Source of the DNA: Mycolicibacterium rhodesiae NBB3
GTDB lineage: Bacteria; Actinomycetota; Actinomycetes; Mycobacteriales; Mycobacteriaceae
Reading direction: 5' to 3'
Assembly: GCF_000230895.2 (NCBI RefSeq)
Contig: NC_016604.1
Coordinates: forward strand, 744,001 to 808,000
Length of the DNA stretch: 64,000 nt
Every line of letters begins with the position of its first letter. Within the stretch, counting starts at the first letter, position 1. The notes below the pieces were generated by a model that was not told the origin of the DNA, did not search any database, and was given only the letters and a program-made list of their open reading frames with translations. This document shows positions 51,312 through 60,706 of the stretch, piece after piece. Made by a program: the position numbers and the translations under genes.

Positions 51312-52538
51312 ATGACCAACCTGGACGGCGTGTTTCGGCGCGAATGGGGTCCGGCCGTCGCGGCGCTCGCACGCTGGTCCGGCGATCTCACCGTCGCCGA
51401 GGACGCCGTCCAGGAGGCGTTCACCGAGGCGCTGCGTACCTGGCGCCGTGACGGAGTGCCCGCCAACGCGGGCGGTTGGATCGTGGCGGTCGCGCGCAAC
51501 CGTGCCCTCGATCGACTGCGCCGCGAAACCCTGCGACCCGGAAAGGAACTTGCCGCGGTGCTCGACGACATCACCGCCCGCACCGACCGCGCGGGCGTAC
51601 CGCACCGCATTCGCGATGACGAACTGCGGATGATGTTCACCTGCGCGCATCCAGCGCTCGACCCGCAGTCACAGCTGGCCCTGACACTGCGGCTGATCTC
51701 AGGGCTCACGGTCACCGAGATCGCCAGGGCGCTATTGCAGTCCGAAGCTGCGGTCGGCCAACGAATCACCAGGGCCAAGAACAAGATTCGGCATGCGAAC
51801 ATCCCGCTGCGGGTGCCCCCGCCCGAGCTGCTGCCCGAGCGCACACCGCACGTGCTGGCGTGCATCTATTCCGTGTTCACCGAGGGCTACTGGTCGACGG
51901 CCGGACCGTCGGCGATCCGCGACGAGTTGTGCGACGAGGCGGCCCGCCTCGCCGGCGAGTTGTGTGCGTTGATGCCCGACCTCCGCGACGCTCACGCCCT
52001 GGCCGCGCTTGTGCTGCTGCACGACTCCCGTCGGTCCACCCGTGTCGACGCCGACGGTGCCCTCATACCGCTCGACGAGCAGGACCGCCGCCGATGGGAC
52101 CGCTCCCGCATCGCCCGAGGATTGGATCACCTACGGCGAGCCGCCGGTGCGATCGGCCCCTACCTACCGCAAGCCGTGATCGCCGCAACCCACGCGACCG
52201 CCCCGCGGTGGGAGGACACCGACTGGGCGTTGATCTGCGCCGCGTACGACCGGCTGGTCACCGTCACCGCCTCACCGGTGGCCGAAGCTAACCGCGCTCT
52301 CGCCCTCGGGTTTCGCGATGGGTTCGACGCAGGCCTGGCAGCGCTGGACGAGATCGCCGACGACCCGAGGATGGTCCGGTCCAATACGGCCGCATCGATT
52401 CGCGCGGACCTGCTGCGGCGCGCGGGCAGGAACGTCGAGGCGCAGCACTGGTATCGGCAGGCGTTGGAGCAGGCGGGCTCGGACCCGGCGCGGCAGTTCC
52501 TGCGTCGGCGTATCAGTGAGTGCGCCGCCCCTTTCTGA
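51312..52538 (+). CDS. ECF42-type sigma factor with TPR-like C-terminal extension
   Basis: 408-residue extracytoplasmic-function sigma factor, about twice the usual length. Region 2: FRREWGPAVAALARWSGDLT and EDAVQEAFTEALRTWRRDG. Region 4: LTLRLISGLTVTEIARALLQ and EAAVGQRITRAKNKI. The extension from about residue 175 (PPELLPERTPHVLACIYSVF, FTEGYW, ELCDEAARLAGELCALMPD) contains the conserved EGY region and TPR-like helices of ECF42/DUF6596. In that group the extension is needed for activity and no anti-sigma factor is encoded. ATG 51312. Operon with the DGPF protein. Confidence 0.9.
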   Translation: MTNLDGVFRREWGPAVAALARWSGDLTVAEDAVQEAFTEALRTWRRDGVPANAGGWIVAVARNRALDRLRRETLRPGKELAAVLDDITARTDRAGVPHRIRDDELRMMFTCAHPALDPQSQLALTLRLISGLTVTEIARALLQSEAAVGQRITRAKNKIRHANIPLRVPPPELLPERTPHVLACIYSVFTEGYWSTAGPSAIRDELCDEAARLAGELCALMPDLRDAHALAALVLLHDSRRSTRVDADGALIPLDEQDRRRWDRSRIARGLDHLRRAAGAIGPYLPQAVIAATHATAPRWEDTDWALICAAYDRLVTVTASPVAEANRALALGFRDGFDAGLAALDEIADDPRMVRSNTAASIRADLLRRAGRNVEAQHWYRQALEQAGSDPARQFLRRRISECAAPF

Positions 52539-52607
52539 CACCCGGGTGCGGGGATCCATAGGGAAACACCCGATTCCTTGCAGGTCGTTGGCGGCTACGG
52601 TGTTGGC

Positions 52608-52907
52608 ATGGCGGAGACCGGCGCGGAACCCACGTGTTATCTCGCCGAGTGGTACCTACCTGAACTGACCGAGGATTCGGTCGATGACCTGGTCGCACGG
52701 CTCGATGCCGCCGCCGCCGTTGTCACCGACGAGGGCACCCCCATCCGGCTTCTCGTCACTCTGTCCGTGCCCACTGACGAAGTCCTCTACGGCGTGTTCA
52801 ACGCGAACTCGCGAGATGTGGTGTCGAGGACGTGTCTAGCGGCCGGCGCGCCACATCAGCGGTTGTCCGACGAGATCGGAACGCGGATTCGCCTGACGCA
52901 TCCCTGA
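52608..52907 (+). CDS. Hypothetical small protein upstream of a LuxR regulator
   Basis: 99 residues from ATG 52608 (an in-frame ATG 10 codons upstream lacks support). CYLAEWYLPELTEDSVDDLV opens a ferredoxin-like beta-alpha-beta arrangement, then PIRLLVTLSVPTDEVLYGVF and CLAAGAPHQRLSDEI. I do not recognise a specific family; DUF4242-like sensors look similar. It lies 66 bases before the large LuxR gene on the same strand and may be co-expressed with it. Confidence 0.6.
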   Translation: MAETGAEPTCYLAEWYLPELTEDSVDDLVARLDAAAAVVTDEGTPIRLLVTLSVPTDEVLYGVFNANSRDVVSRTCLAAGAPHQRLSDEIGTRIRLTHP

Positions 52908-52973
52908 CCCAGGGGCCTGTCTCCGGCGTCCCACTTAGATATCCTCAAACTGCTGTAAGGCAGGGGCAGGGGT

Positions 52974-55736
52974 ATGGCGTCGGGGGTAATCGAGCGTCCC
53001 GCCGAGTTTCGGGCGGTCGCGGAATTCCTGCTATCCGCAGCACGGCAGCCGTCCGGCCTCGTGATCGAGGGCGAAGCGGGTATCGGCAAGACCACACTCT
53101 GGCTCGCCGGTGTCGCCGAAGCGCACGAGCGCGGATTCGAGGTGTTGTCGGCACGAGCGGGGCAGGCCGAAACGGTCCTCACCTACGCCGCGCTGGCTGA
53201 CCTCCTCGGCGGGGTTGACGCTCTCGCGCTGGCCGAGTTGCCCGACGTCCAGCGCATCGCTGTCGACCGGGTGCTGCTGCGCACCAGTGTCGACGGTCCG
53301 TCAACCGATCAGAGTGTGGTCGCTGCGGCCTTCACCTCGGTCATCGGCCGCCTGTCGGAGAATGCGCCGGTCCTGCTGGCGATCGACGACGCACAGTGGC
53401 TCGATCCGTCCAGCCAGGCGGTGTTGACGGCCGCCGCCCGGCGTTTGACCGGCCGCGTCGGGCTACTGCTCACCGAACGGACCGAACATGAGGGAGCTGA
53501 CGCCGCGGACTGGTTGCAGCTGGCCGCCCCCGACCGCATCGGGCGTCTCCGCATCGGCCCGCTGAGCCTCGGCGGCCTGCACGCGTTGGTCTCGTCGCGA
53601 CTCGACCGGTCGTTCCCTCGCCCCACGATGGTGCGCATCGCGGAGATCTCGGCGGGCAATCCGTTCTACGCATTGGAATTGGCTCGGGCGATCGACTCAG
53701 GCAGTTCCGACTCGGTGTTGCCGGTGACGCTGGCTGAGTTGATGCGCATGCGAATCGGACGGCTGGACAACGAGATCCAGCATCTGCTCCTTGCCGCGGC
53801 GTGCGCGTCGAGCCCGACGATCGAGCTGCTCGCCCAGGTGAGCGGCATACCCGTGGAGCGCGTCAACGAATTGCTCGCCGAGCCCGGGGCGAAGGGGGTC
53901 GTCGCTGTCGACGGGGATGTCGTGCGCTTCTCCCATCCCCTGCTGGCGCGCAGCGTGTACACGGATGCGACCCGTCGTGAGCGGCGTGCGATGCACCGGT
54001 TGCTGTCGGAGACGGCGACGCTGCCCGAGTTGCGGGCCAGACACATGGCGCTGGCCGCATCGAGCGCCGACCCGAGGACATTGACAGCGCTCGATCAGGC
54101 CGCGGTGGCGGCATCCCGCCGCGGCGCGCCGGCGGCAGCCGCCGAATTGGTCGAGCTCGCCATCGGCCTCGGCGGACAGACGCCGGAGCGGCGGATACGC
54201 GCCGCCGACCACCACATCCACGCGGGCGACCTACCGCACGCCGAGGCGCTGCTGAACGATGTTCTCGCCGCGGTGCCGCGGGGCCTAGAACGGGCCAAGG
54301 CACTGAACTTGTTGGCTGGCACACAGATTCACCTCAGCAGCTTCGCCTCTGCGGTGACGATGCTCGAGGAGGCGCTCGCCAACAGCTCGGAGAGTCTCGA
54401 GGTGCGGGTGCGTACCATGCTGTTACTGTCCTTCGCGCAGCTCAACGCGGGCGAATTCATCCATGCCATGCAGCATTCCGAACGTGCCGTGATCCTCGCC
54501 GAGGACATCGACGATCCCGACCTGACGAGCCAGGTGCTGTCTATGCGGGCGCTGGTGACGAGCATGTGCGGTAACGGATTCGACGAGTTCGCTCTGCGTC
54601 GCGCCGTGGCACTCGAAGACCCCGCCAGCGATGCGCCGATCACCCTGCGCGCCAGCGCAACCTACGCGGTTCTCTTGTCGTGGGCGGGGCGACTTCATGA
54701 GGCCGCCGAGCAGATGTCGGCCGTTCGCCGCCGCTGCACGGACCGTGGAGCCGAGAGCGATCTCGTCTTCGTCGCGTATTTCACGACGCTGATCGACGTA
54801 TGGCTCGGCAGATACGCGGATGCGGCGGCGCTGGCGGACGAAACCGTCGAGCGGGCGCAACAACTCGGCGGCGACCACCTCCAGGTCGTGGGGTTGACGG
54901 TGCAGGCCGTGGTGAACGCCTACACGGGTCGGGAAGCCGAAGCCCGTAGTGCCGCAGTCGCAGCGATCGACCTCGCACGGCGGTGCGGCTCTCCGCGGTT
55001 GGCCGACTGGTCGTCGATCAGCCTGGGATTTCTCGAGCTGTCGCTCGGTAACCACACGGAGGCGATCGCCGCCCTCGAGCCGTTGATCGCGAGATTCGAG
55101 GCAGTGCCTGGCACCGAGATCGCGACATCGGGATATGTTCCCGACGCGGTCGAGGCGCTGGTGTCGCTGGGGCGGCACACCGATGCCGAGCCGATGATCG
55201 ACGAGATCGAAGCCAATGGCCGCTGGCTGGACCGGCCGTGGATGCTCGCGGTCGGGGCGCGCTGCCGCAGTATGTGGCTGGCCGCACAGGGCGACGTCGG
55301 CGGCGCAGTCGCCATGGCCCAGACGGCGATGGCCTATCACGATCGGCTTCCCATGCCGTTCGAACGTGCCCGCACGCTTCTGCTACTCGGTCAGCTGCAG
55401 CGTCGTCAGCGCAAGAAGGAGCTCGCACGCGCCACGCTGAGCGAGGCGCTGACCATCTTCGAGGAGTTGGGCGCGCGGCTGTGGGCCGACCGGGCCCGTA
55501 CCGAACTCGACCGCTCCGGCGGCACGTCGACGCGAATGCTCGGGTTGACCCCGTCCGAACAACGCGTCGCCGAGCTCGCGGCATCCGGGATGACGACCCG
55601 CGACGTCGCCGCCGCGCTGTTCATCAGTCCGAAGACCGTGGAGTCCAACCTGGCTCGCGTCTACCGCAAGCTCGGCATCAGGTCGCGCGCCGAACTCGGC
55701 CGCGTGATGGGCAGTGGTGATGGGCCAGCCGGATAA
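52974..55736 (+). CDS. Large LuxR-family regulator with AAA/STAND ATPase (LAL type)
   Basis: 920 residues. Walker A GEAGIGKTT at residues 33-41, Walker B LLAIDDAQWLD near 140, then the sensor motif IAEISAGNPFYALELAR typical of LAL/STAND regulators. A long TPR-like helical region fills about residues 370-840. The C-terminal LuxR HTH (about 850-910) contains LTPSEQRVAELAASGMTTRD, AALFISPKTVESNLARVY and RKLGIRSRAEL. Such proteins integrate a ligand signal with ATP binding. Ends in a hairpin shared with rplA. Regulated genes unknown; it could act on the neighbouring small gene. Confidence 0.9.
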   Translation: MASGVIERPAEFRAVAEFLLSAARQPSGLVIEGEAGIGKTTLWLAGVAEAHERGFEVLSARAGQAETVLTYAALADLLGGVDALALAELPDVQRIAVDRVLLRTSVDGPSTDQSVVAAAFTSVIGRLSENAPVLLAIDDAQWLDPSSQAVLTAAARRLTGRVGLLLTERTEHEGADAADWLQLAAPDRIGRLRIGPLSLGGLHALVSSRLDRSFPRPTMVRIAEISAGNPFYALELARAIDSGSSDSVLPVTLAELMRMRIGRLDNEIQHLLLAAACASSPTIELLAQVSGIPVERVNELLAEPGAKGVVAVDGDVVRFSHPLLARSVYTDATRRERRAMHRLLSETATLPELRARHMALAASSADPRTLTALDQAAVAASRRGAPAAAAELVELAIGLGGQTPERRIRAADHHIHAGDLPHAEALLNDVLAAVPRGLERAKALNLLAGTQIHLSSFASAVTMLEEALANSSESLEVRVRTMLLLSFAQLNAGEFIHAMQHSERAVILAEDIDDPDLTSQVLSMRALVTSMCGNGFDEFALRRAVALEDPASDAPITLRASATYAVLLSWAGRLHEAAEQMSAVRRRCTDRGAESDLVFVAYFTTLIDVWLGRYADAAALADETVERAQQLGGDHLQVVGLTVQAVVNAYTGREAEARSAAVAAIDLARRCGSPRLADWSSISLGFLELSLGNHTEAIAALEPLIARFEAVPGTEIATSGYVPDAVEALVSLGRHTDAEPMIDEIEANGRWLDRPWMLAVGARCRSMWLAAQGDVGGAVAMAQTAMAYHDRLPMPFERARTLLLLGQLQRRQRKKELARATLSEALTIFEELGARLWADRARTELDRSGGTSTRMLGLTPSEQRVAELAASGMTTRDVAAALFISPKTVESNLARVYRKLGIRSRAELGRVMGSGDGPAG

Positions 55737-55754
55737 CCGGCCCCGAACCGGTTA
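55734..55754. terminator. Small bidirectional hairpin between the LuxR gene and rplA
   Basis: TAACCGG (55734-55740) pairs with CCGGTTA (55748-55754) around a 7-base loop. The LuxR stop TAA and the rplA stop TAA are the outer bases of the two arms, so one stem contains both stop codons. Weak as a terminator (7 base pairs, no T-run). Confidence 0.5.
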
Positions 55755-56459
55755 CGCCTCAGTGAAGTTGCGGGTGACCGCCGGATCGACCGGGATGCCG
55801 GGACCGGTCGTCGTCGACACGACAACCTTCTTGAGGTAGCGCCCCTTCGACGACGACGGCTTGGCCCGCAGGATCTCGTCGAGCGCAGCACCGTAGTTCT
55901 CGGCCAGCTTCTTCTCGTCGAACGAGGCCTTGCCGATCACGAAGTGCACGTTCGCCTGCTTGTCGACACGGAAGTTGATCTTGCCGCCCTTGATGTCCGA
56001 CACGGCCTTCGCGACGTCCGGGGTGACGGTGCCGGTCTTGGGGTTCGGCATCAGGCCGCGCGGGCCGAGCACACGGGCGATCTTGCCGACCTTGGCCATC
56101 TGGTCCGGCGTCGCGATCGCGGCGTCGAAGTCCAGGAAGCCGCCCTGGATCTTTTCGATCAGGTCGTCGCTGCCCACCTCGTCGGCGCCTGCCGCCGTGG
56201 CCGCCTCAGCCTTGTCGCCGACGGCGAACACCACGACGCGCGCGGTCTTGCCGGTGCCGTTGGGCAGGTTGACGGTGCCGCGCACCAGCTGGTCGGCCTT
56301 CCGCGGGTCGACGCCGAGCCGGATTGCCACCTCGACGGTCGCGTCCTGCTTCTTCGACGAGGTCTCCTTGGCGAGGCGTACAGCCTCAAGCGGGGAGTAC
56401 AGGTTGTCCTTGTCGACCTTCTCGGCCGCCTCGCGATATGCCTTGCTGTTCTTGCTCAT
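55752..56459 (-). CDS. rplA: 50S ribosomal protein L1
   Basis: 23S rRNA-binding protein of the L1 stalk, releasing deacylated tRNA from the E site and repressing its own operon in some bacteria. 235 residues. Signatures: [22 protein letters not shown] [19 protein letters not shown], and [13 protein letters not shown] with [20 protein letters not shown]. Start ATG 56457-56459; the longer frame upstream is not conserved. Last gene of the secE-nusG-rplK-rplA cluster, 169 bases after rplK. Confidence 0.97.
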   Translation of the reverse strand: MSKNSKAYREAAEKVDKDNLYSPLEAVRLAKETSSKKQDATVEVAIRLGVDPRKADQLVRGTVNLPNGTGKTARVVVFAVGDKAEAATAAGADEVGSDDLIEKIQGGFLDFDAAIATPDQMAKVGKIARVLGPRGLMPNPKTGTVTPDVAKAVSDIKGGKINFRVDKQANVHFVIGKASFDEKKLAENYGAALDEILRAKPSSSKGRYLKKVVVSTTTGPGIPVDPAVTRNFTEA

Positions 56460-56628
56460 TGGTATCTCCTGGTTGATGAGTTGTGGTCTGTGATGATTGC
56501 TCTTCGCGCGAGCGCTCATCGCCGAGCCGAAGCTGGCTCTCCCACGGGTTGCGCCGAAATAGTGTTCCCGGTTGTGGTTATCGTCGATTCACGACCCGGA
56601 ATGCTATTTCGCGGGAGTCACAGTCGAG

Positions 56629-57057
56629 CTATTCGACCGTGATCCCCATCGACCGGGCAGTGCCGGCGATGATCTTGGACGCCGCGTCGATGTCGTTGGC
56701 GTTCAGGTCTTCCTTCTTGGTCTCGGCGATCTCGCGCACCTGATCCCAGGTCACCTTGGCGACCTTGGTGGTGTGCGGGGTGCCGGAACCCTTCTGCACG
56801 CCTGCGGCCTTCAGCAGCAGTTTGGCGGCGGGCGGGGTCTTCAGCGCGAACGTGAAGCTGCGGTCCTCGTAGACGGTGATCTCCACGGGGATGACGTTGC
56901 CGCGCTGGCTTTCCGTCGCGGCGTTGTACGCCTTGCAGAACTCCATGATGTTGACGCCGTGCTGGCCGAGCGCCGGACCCACGGGCGGGGCGGGGTTGGC
57001 CTGCCCGGCCTGGATCTGGAGCTTGATCAGCCCGATGACTTTCTTCTTCGGGGCCAT
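56629..57057 (-). CDS. rplK: 50S ribosomal protein L11
   Basis: L11 binds the GTPase-associated region of 23S rRNA and is needed for RelA-type stringent sensing. 142 residues. N-terminal Pro-rich domain [20 protein letters not shown] and [20 protein letters not shown]-terminal RNA-binding domain [20 protein letters not shown] and [21 protein letters not shown] 57055-57057. Preceded, on its strand, by nusG and a palindromic repeat in the intervening 84 bases. Confidence 0.98.
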   Translation of the reverse strand: MAPKKKVIGLIKLQIQAGQANPAPPVGPALGQHGVNIMEFCKAYNAATESQRGNVIPVEITVYEDRSFTFALKTPPAAKLLLKAAGVQKGSGTPHTTKVAKVTWDQVREIAETKKEDLNANDIDAASKIIAGTARSMGITVE

Positions 57058-57086
57058 GCTTGTTCGTGTTCCTCTCTCGTTCCTTT

Positions 57087-57139
57087 GCGATTTCGGTGCG
57101 CATACGTTCGCTCAGCGAGCGCTAGCGCACCGAAATCGC
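57087..57139. repeat. Palindromic repeat, copy 2 (between nusG and rplK)
   Basis: Perfect 15-base arms GCGATTTCGGTGCGC (57087-57101) and GCGCACCGAAATCGC (57125-57139), with an inner CGCTC/GAGCG hairpin in the 23-base loop. It ends two bases before the nusG stop. The same left 15-mer occurs at 27937-27951. Confidence 0.75.
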
Positions 57140-57141
57140 CG

Positions 57142-57957
<816 letters not shown>

Positions 57958-57993
57958 TCAGTCCTCTCGAAATATTCGTTGTCCGCGAGCTCA

Positions 57994-58431
57994 TCAGCCG
58001 AACACCCACATCACGAGCTTGCCGACGCCCAGATCGACGCCGCCGATCAGCGCGACCATGAACGCCAGGAAGACCAGCACCACCATCGTGTAGCTGATCA
58101 TCTGCTTGCGGTTCGGCCAGATCACCTTGCGCAGCTCGGCGACGACCTGCTTCAGGTAGTTCCAGACGAAGGCGATCGGATTGCGCTCACCCTTTTCGGG
58201 ACCCTCGCCCCGCTTCTTGGCGGTCTTCTTCGCGGTGCCCGAGCCGTTCTTGGTCGGGGCGGCCTCGGTACCGGTCTCCAGGTCGACGGCGCTGCTGACG
58301 TCCTCGCCGGTCGCTGCCCGCCGCGTGCGCTTGCCGCTGGGCCGGGTAGGCCGGGTCACGACGGCGCTGCTGCTGCCGTCGTCAGAGTCGTCTGCGCCTG
58401 CGGAGCCGGCACGATCACGCTCGTCGCTCAC
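57994..58431 (-). CDS. secE: Preprotein translocase subunit SecE
   Basis: Essential SecYEG channel subunit. 145 residues with a long hydrophilic N-terminus (acidic then Lys-rich KKTAKKRGEGPEKGERNP). The conserved core is FVWNYLKQVVAELRKVIWPN (amphipathic helix), then one transmembrane helix (SYTMVVLVFLAFMVALIGGV). GTG start at 58429-58431. Preceded by tRNA-Trp on the same strand and followed by nusG, the standard arrangement. Confidence 0.96.
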   Translation of the reverse strand: MSDERDRAGSAGADDSDDGSSSAVVTRPTRPSGKRTRRAATGEDVSSAVDLETGTEAAPTKNGSGTAKKTAKKRGEGPEKGERNPIAFVWNYLKQVVAELRKVIWPNRKQMISYTMVVLVFLAFMVALIGGVDLGVGKLVMWVFG

Positions 58432-58511
58432 CGCATGCCTTCCTTGTTCTGATCGTCTGGTGTTCTATGGGACACCTTCCAGTGTCCACCCTTGTCGAGT
58501 ATTCAGTTGAG

Positions 58512-58584
<73 letters not shown>

Positions 58585-58709
58585 TCAGGATGGCACTGCC
58601 GAGGAGCAGGACCACCCGGTTTCCGGGGCTCACACAATTGGCGCGCTCCCCGTTCGGTCGATCTGTAACCGACGGACAGCGCGCTGGACTGGGAAAACCC
58701 CGAGTTGCG

Positions 58710-58715
58710 AGTGTA
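58710..58715 (-). promoter_or_regulatory. Possible -10 element for tRNA-Trp/secE
   Basis: TACACT on the minus strand, about 125 bases upstream of the tRNA; the -35 position is not convincing. Its position just past the hadC stop makes it a plausible start for the trpT-secE-nusG unit. Confidence 0.4.
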
Positions 58716-58736
58716 GCGCGCCACCCGCGGAACGTA

Positions 58737-59276
58737 CTAATCCGTCGGCTGGCCGTCCGAGCCGGCGGTGTCACCCACCGCGGTGCGGATGACCTGGCCG
58801 GTTTCGGGATCCCACTTCGCCGAGATCGAGTTGTCGCCCTCGTGGCCCATCAGCGTGGTGAAGGCCTCCATAACGACTTCGCCGTTCTCGTCGGCGCAGA
58901 CGTTGCGGGTGGTGACGATGTCGGCGCCGAACCGCTCGTCGACCGACTCGACGTGCATCGTCCCGGTCAGCCGATCGCCGTCCCGGATCGGCCGGTGGAA
59001 CTTGAACTGCTGATCGACCTGAACGATCTGCATCGTCTCCAGGCCGATGTCGACGTGCTGGAAGAAATGTCGCTGGATCATCACCGCCAGGATCGTCATG
59101 AACGTCGGCGGGGCAACCAGCGCGGTGTGGCCGAGCGCGGCGGCCGCGGCCTCGTCATGACTGGCCGGGTCTTCTGACTTCACCGCGTGGGCGAATTGGC
59201 GGATCTGCTCGCGTCCCACCACGAAAACGTCCGGGTACTTGTGGACCATCCCTCGGATATCGGTCTTCAGCGCCAT
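58737..59276 (-). CDS. hadC: (3R)-hydroxyacyl-ACP dehydratase subunit HadC
   Basis: Non-catalytic, substrate-binding subunit of the FAS-II dehydratase HadBC, used for late elongation of meromycolic chains. 179 residues, hot-dog fold. MALKTDIRGMVHKYPDVFVV and YPDVFVVGREQIRQFAHAVK show the same layout as HadA. Ends with a charged/flexible tail (GDTAGSDGQPTD). ATG 59274-59276, three bases after the hadB stop. Belongs to the hadA-hadB-hadC operon, a target of thiacetazone and isoxyl. Confidence 0.95.
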   Translation of the reverse strand: MALKTDIRGMVHKYPDVFVVGREQIRQFAHAVKSEDPASHDEAAAAALGHTALVAPPTFMTILAVMIQRHFFQHVDIGLETMQIVQVDQQFKFHRPIRDGDRLTGTMHVESVDERFGADIVTTRNVCADENGEVVMEAFTTLMGHEGDNSISAKWDPETGQVIRTAVGDTAGSDGQPTD

Positions 59277-59279
59277 CGG

Positions 59280-59708
59280 TTATGCCAGCTTCGCCATAGC
59301 AACGGCACGGCCAAAAATCTTCTTTCCACCCGCAGTGGCCGTCAATGCGATTGTGACCGACTTGGTCTCGGGATCAGCAGATTTGACCCGACCGTTGAAC
59401 ACGATTTCGGCGCCGACGCCATCGTTGGGCACGGGCACCACAGCGGTGAATCGCACGTTGAACTCGGTGACCGCGGCAGGATCGCCGACCCAGGCCGTCA
59501 CGTAACCCCCGCCCAGTCCCATGGTCAGCATGCCGTGAGCGATCGCGGTGTCCAGACCGACCTGCTTGGCGATCTCGTCGTCCCAGTGGATCGGGTTCAG
59601 GTCGCCGGAAACGCCGGCGTAGTTCACCAGATCACCGCGAGTCAGTGGGATCACCTTTTCGGGAAGCTGGTCACCCACCTTCACCGAATCGAACTCACGC
59701 AGTGCCAT
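59280..59708 (-). CDS. hadB: (3R)-hydroxyacyl-ACP dehydratase catalytic subunit HadB
   Basis: Catalytic hot-dog subunit of HadAB and HadBC in mycolic acid elongation. 142 residues, matching M. tuberculosis length. R-hydratase motif YAGVSGDLNPIHWDDE with catalytic Asp36 and His41, followed by AIAHGMLTMGLGGGYV. ATG 59706-59708 is inside the end of hadA (overlap 14 bases); an upstream extension is not conserved. Translationally coupled to hadA and followed three bases later by hadC. Confidence 0.96.
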   Translation of the reverse strand: MALREFDSVKVGDQLPEKVIPLTRGDLVNYAGVSGDLNPIHWDDEIAKQVGLDTAIAHGMLTMGLGGGYVTAWVGDPAAVTEFNVRFTAVVPVPNDGVGAEIVFNGRVKSADPETKSVTIALTATAGGKKIFGRAVAMAKLA

Positions 59709-60174
59709 CGCTGAAACCCTCTTCTCCCTCTTCGCCAGAACGACCCGCCAAGGTCGTGTACGACTCCTGGACGACGTCACCCCTGTCGTTGGTGACGACG
59801 TTCTTGGTCACGATGATGTCGGTGCCGTGCGCTTGGCGCACGGAGTCCACGTAGACGTCACAGTAGAGCGTGTCGCCGGCGTGGATCGGCTTGCGGAACT
59901 TCAACGTCTGGTCGACCTGCACGATCTGCATGTCGTTGATGCCGATGTTGGCGTTGGCGAAGAACGCCGATTGCGCCTGGTAGCCGAACACCGAGATGAA
60001 GGTCAACGCCGCGGGAATCGCGGTGTGTCCGAGCTCGGCGGCCGCGTCGTCGTCATGCAGGCACGGGTGCTCGTTCTTCACCGCGGTGGCGTATTCGCGC
60101 AATTTCTCCCGCCCCACGACGTAGCAATCGGGATGGCGGTAGTGCATCCCGACGATCTGCTCTGACAGCGCCAC
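59695..60174 (-). CDS. hadA: (3R)-hydroxyacyl-ACP dehydratase subunit HadA
   Basis: Substrate-binding partner of HadB for early meromycolate elongation. 159 residues from GTG 60172-60174 (VALSEQIVGMHYRHPDCYVV); the longer frame upstream belongs to no known protein. Contains AELGHTAIPAALTFISVFGY, the family's substrate-channel segment, and NDMQIVQVDQTLKFRKPI. The C-terminal 14 bases overlap hadB. 49 bases downstream of rpmG, in the tRNA-rpmG-hadABC unit. Confidence 0.95.
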   Translation of the reverse strand: MALSEQIVGMHYRHPDCYVVGREKLREYATAVKNEHPCLHDDDAAAELGHTAIPAALTFISVFGYQAQSAFFANANIGINDMQIVQVDQTLKFRKPIHAGDTLYCDVYVDSVRQAHGTDIIVTKNVVTNDRGDVVQESYTTLAGRSGEEGEEGFSDGTA

Positions 60175-60223
60175 AGTGAACCTATCCGACACCCGCGGGC
60201 AGACGCCCGCAGGTTGCCGCGCG

Positions 60224-60391
60224 CTAGCGCGATTCCTTGTGGGCCTGGTGCTTGCCGCAGTTGGGGCAGAACTTCTTGATCTCGAGGCGGTCCGGATCGT
60301 TGCGGCGATTCTTCTTGGTGATGTAGTTGCGGTGCTTGCACACCTCGCACGCCAAGGTGATCTTGGGCCGTACGTCGGTACTGGAGGCCAC
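60224..60391 (-). CDS. rpmG: 50S ribosomal protein L33 (zinc-binding type)
   Basis: 55-residue protein [20 protein letters not shown] ... HQAHKESR, below the length that is easily recognised automatically. It has two CxxC pairs (CEVC; CPNC), so it is the zinc-ribbon C+ form. Basic core [23 protein letters not shown] at 60389-60391, TAG at 60224-60226. Located between tRNA-Met and hadA, as rpmG2 in M. tuberculosis. Zinc-free paralogues elsewhere in mycobacteria replace it in zinc limitation (known biology, not visible here). Confidence 0.96.
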   Translation of the reverse strand: MASSTDVRPKITLACEVCKHRNYITKKNRRNDPDRLEIKKFCPNCGKHQAHKESR

Positions 60392-60423
60392 TTTTTCGTC
60401 CTTCGTCTAACAGTGTCGTCTTG

Positions 60424-60497
60424 TAGCGGTGGGGGGACTCGATCCCCCGACCTCACGATTATGAGTCGTGCGCTCTAACCAGCTGAGCTACACCGCC
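60424..60497 (-). tRNA. metT: tRNA-Met (CAT anticodon, elongator)
   Basis: 74 bases. Acceptor GGCGGTG (60491-60497) pairs with CACCGCT (G-U at the first pair), discriminator A at 60424. Anticodon loop CTCATAA gives CAT. The acceptor does not have the unpaired C1-A72 of initiator tRNA, so it is an elongator. Between tRNA-Thr and rpmG. Confidence 0.95.
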
Positions 60498-60533
60498 CCG
60501 ATAGTCCGGGTCGGCGCACCGTCCCGTCCACCG

Positions 60534-60606
60534 AGCCCCCTAACGGAATCGAACCGTTGACCTTTTCCTTACCATGGAAACGCTCTACCGACTGAGCTAA
60601 GGGGGC
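60534..60606 (-). tRNA. thrT: tRNA-Thr (GGT anticodon)
   Basis: 73 bases. Acceptor GCCCCCT (60600-60606) pairs with AGGGGGC (60535-60541); discriminator T. Anticodon loop ATGGTAA gives GGT for threonine; T-arm GGTTCGATTCC. First of the tRNA-rpmG-hadABC unit on this strand. Confidence 0.96.
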
Positions 60607-60650
60607 CTGCACTTCTTCGATGCCCGCCAGCCGTGCCGTGGGCCTTAAAG

Positions 60651-60680
60651 AGGGTACATTCTCGGCGTTTGGCTCGCCAA
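60651..60680 (-). promoter_or_regulatory. Candidate promoter of tRNA-Thr with overlapping palindrome
   Basis: On the minus strand: -35 TTGGCG (60675-60680), 18-base spacer, -10 TACCCT (60651-60656). A palindrome GTTTGGC-TC-GCCAAAC (60667-60682) covers the -35 and lies just upstream of the divergent NYN gene, so a regulator could act there. Confidence 0.55.
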
Positions 60681-60706
60681 ACTGCAGGTGGTGATAGGAC
60701 AGAAGA

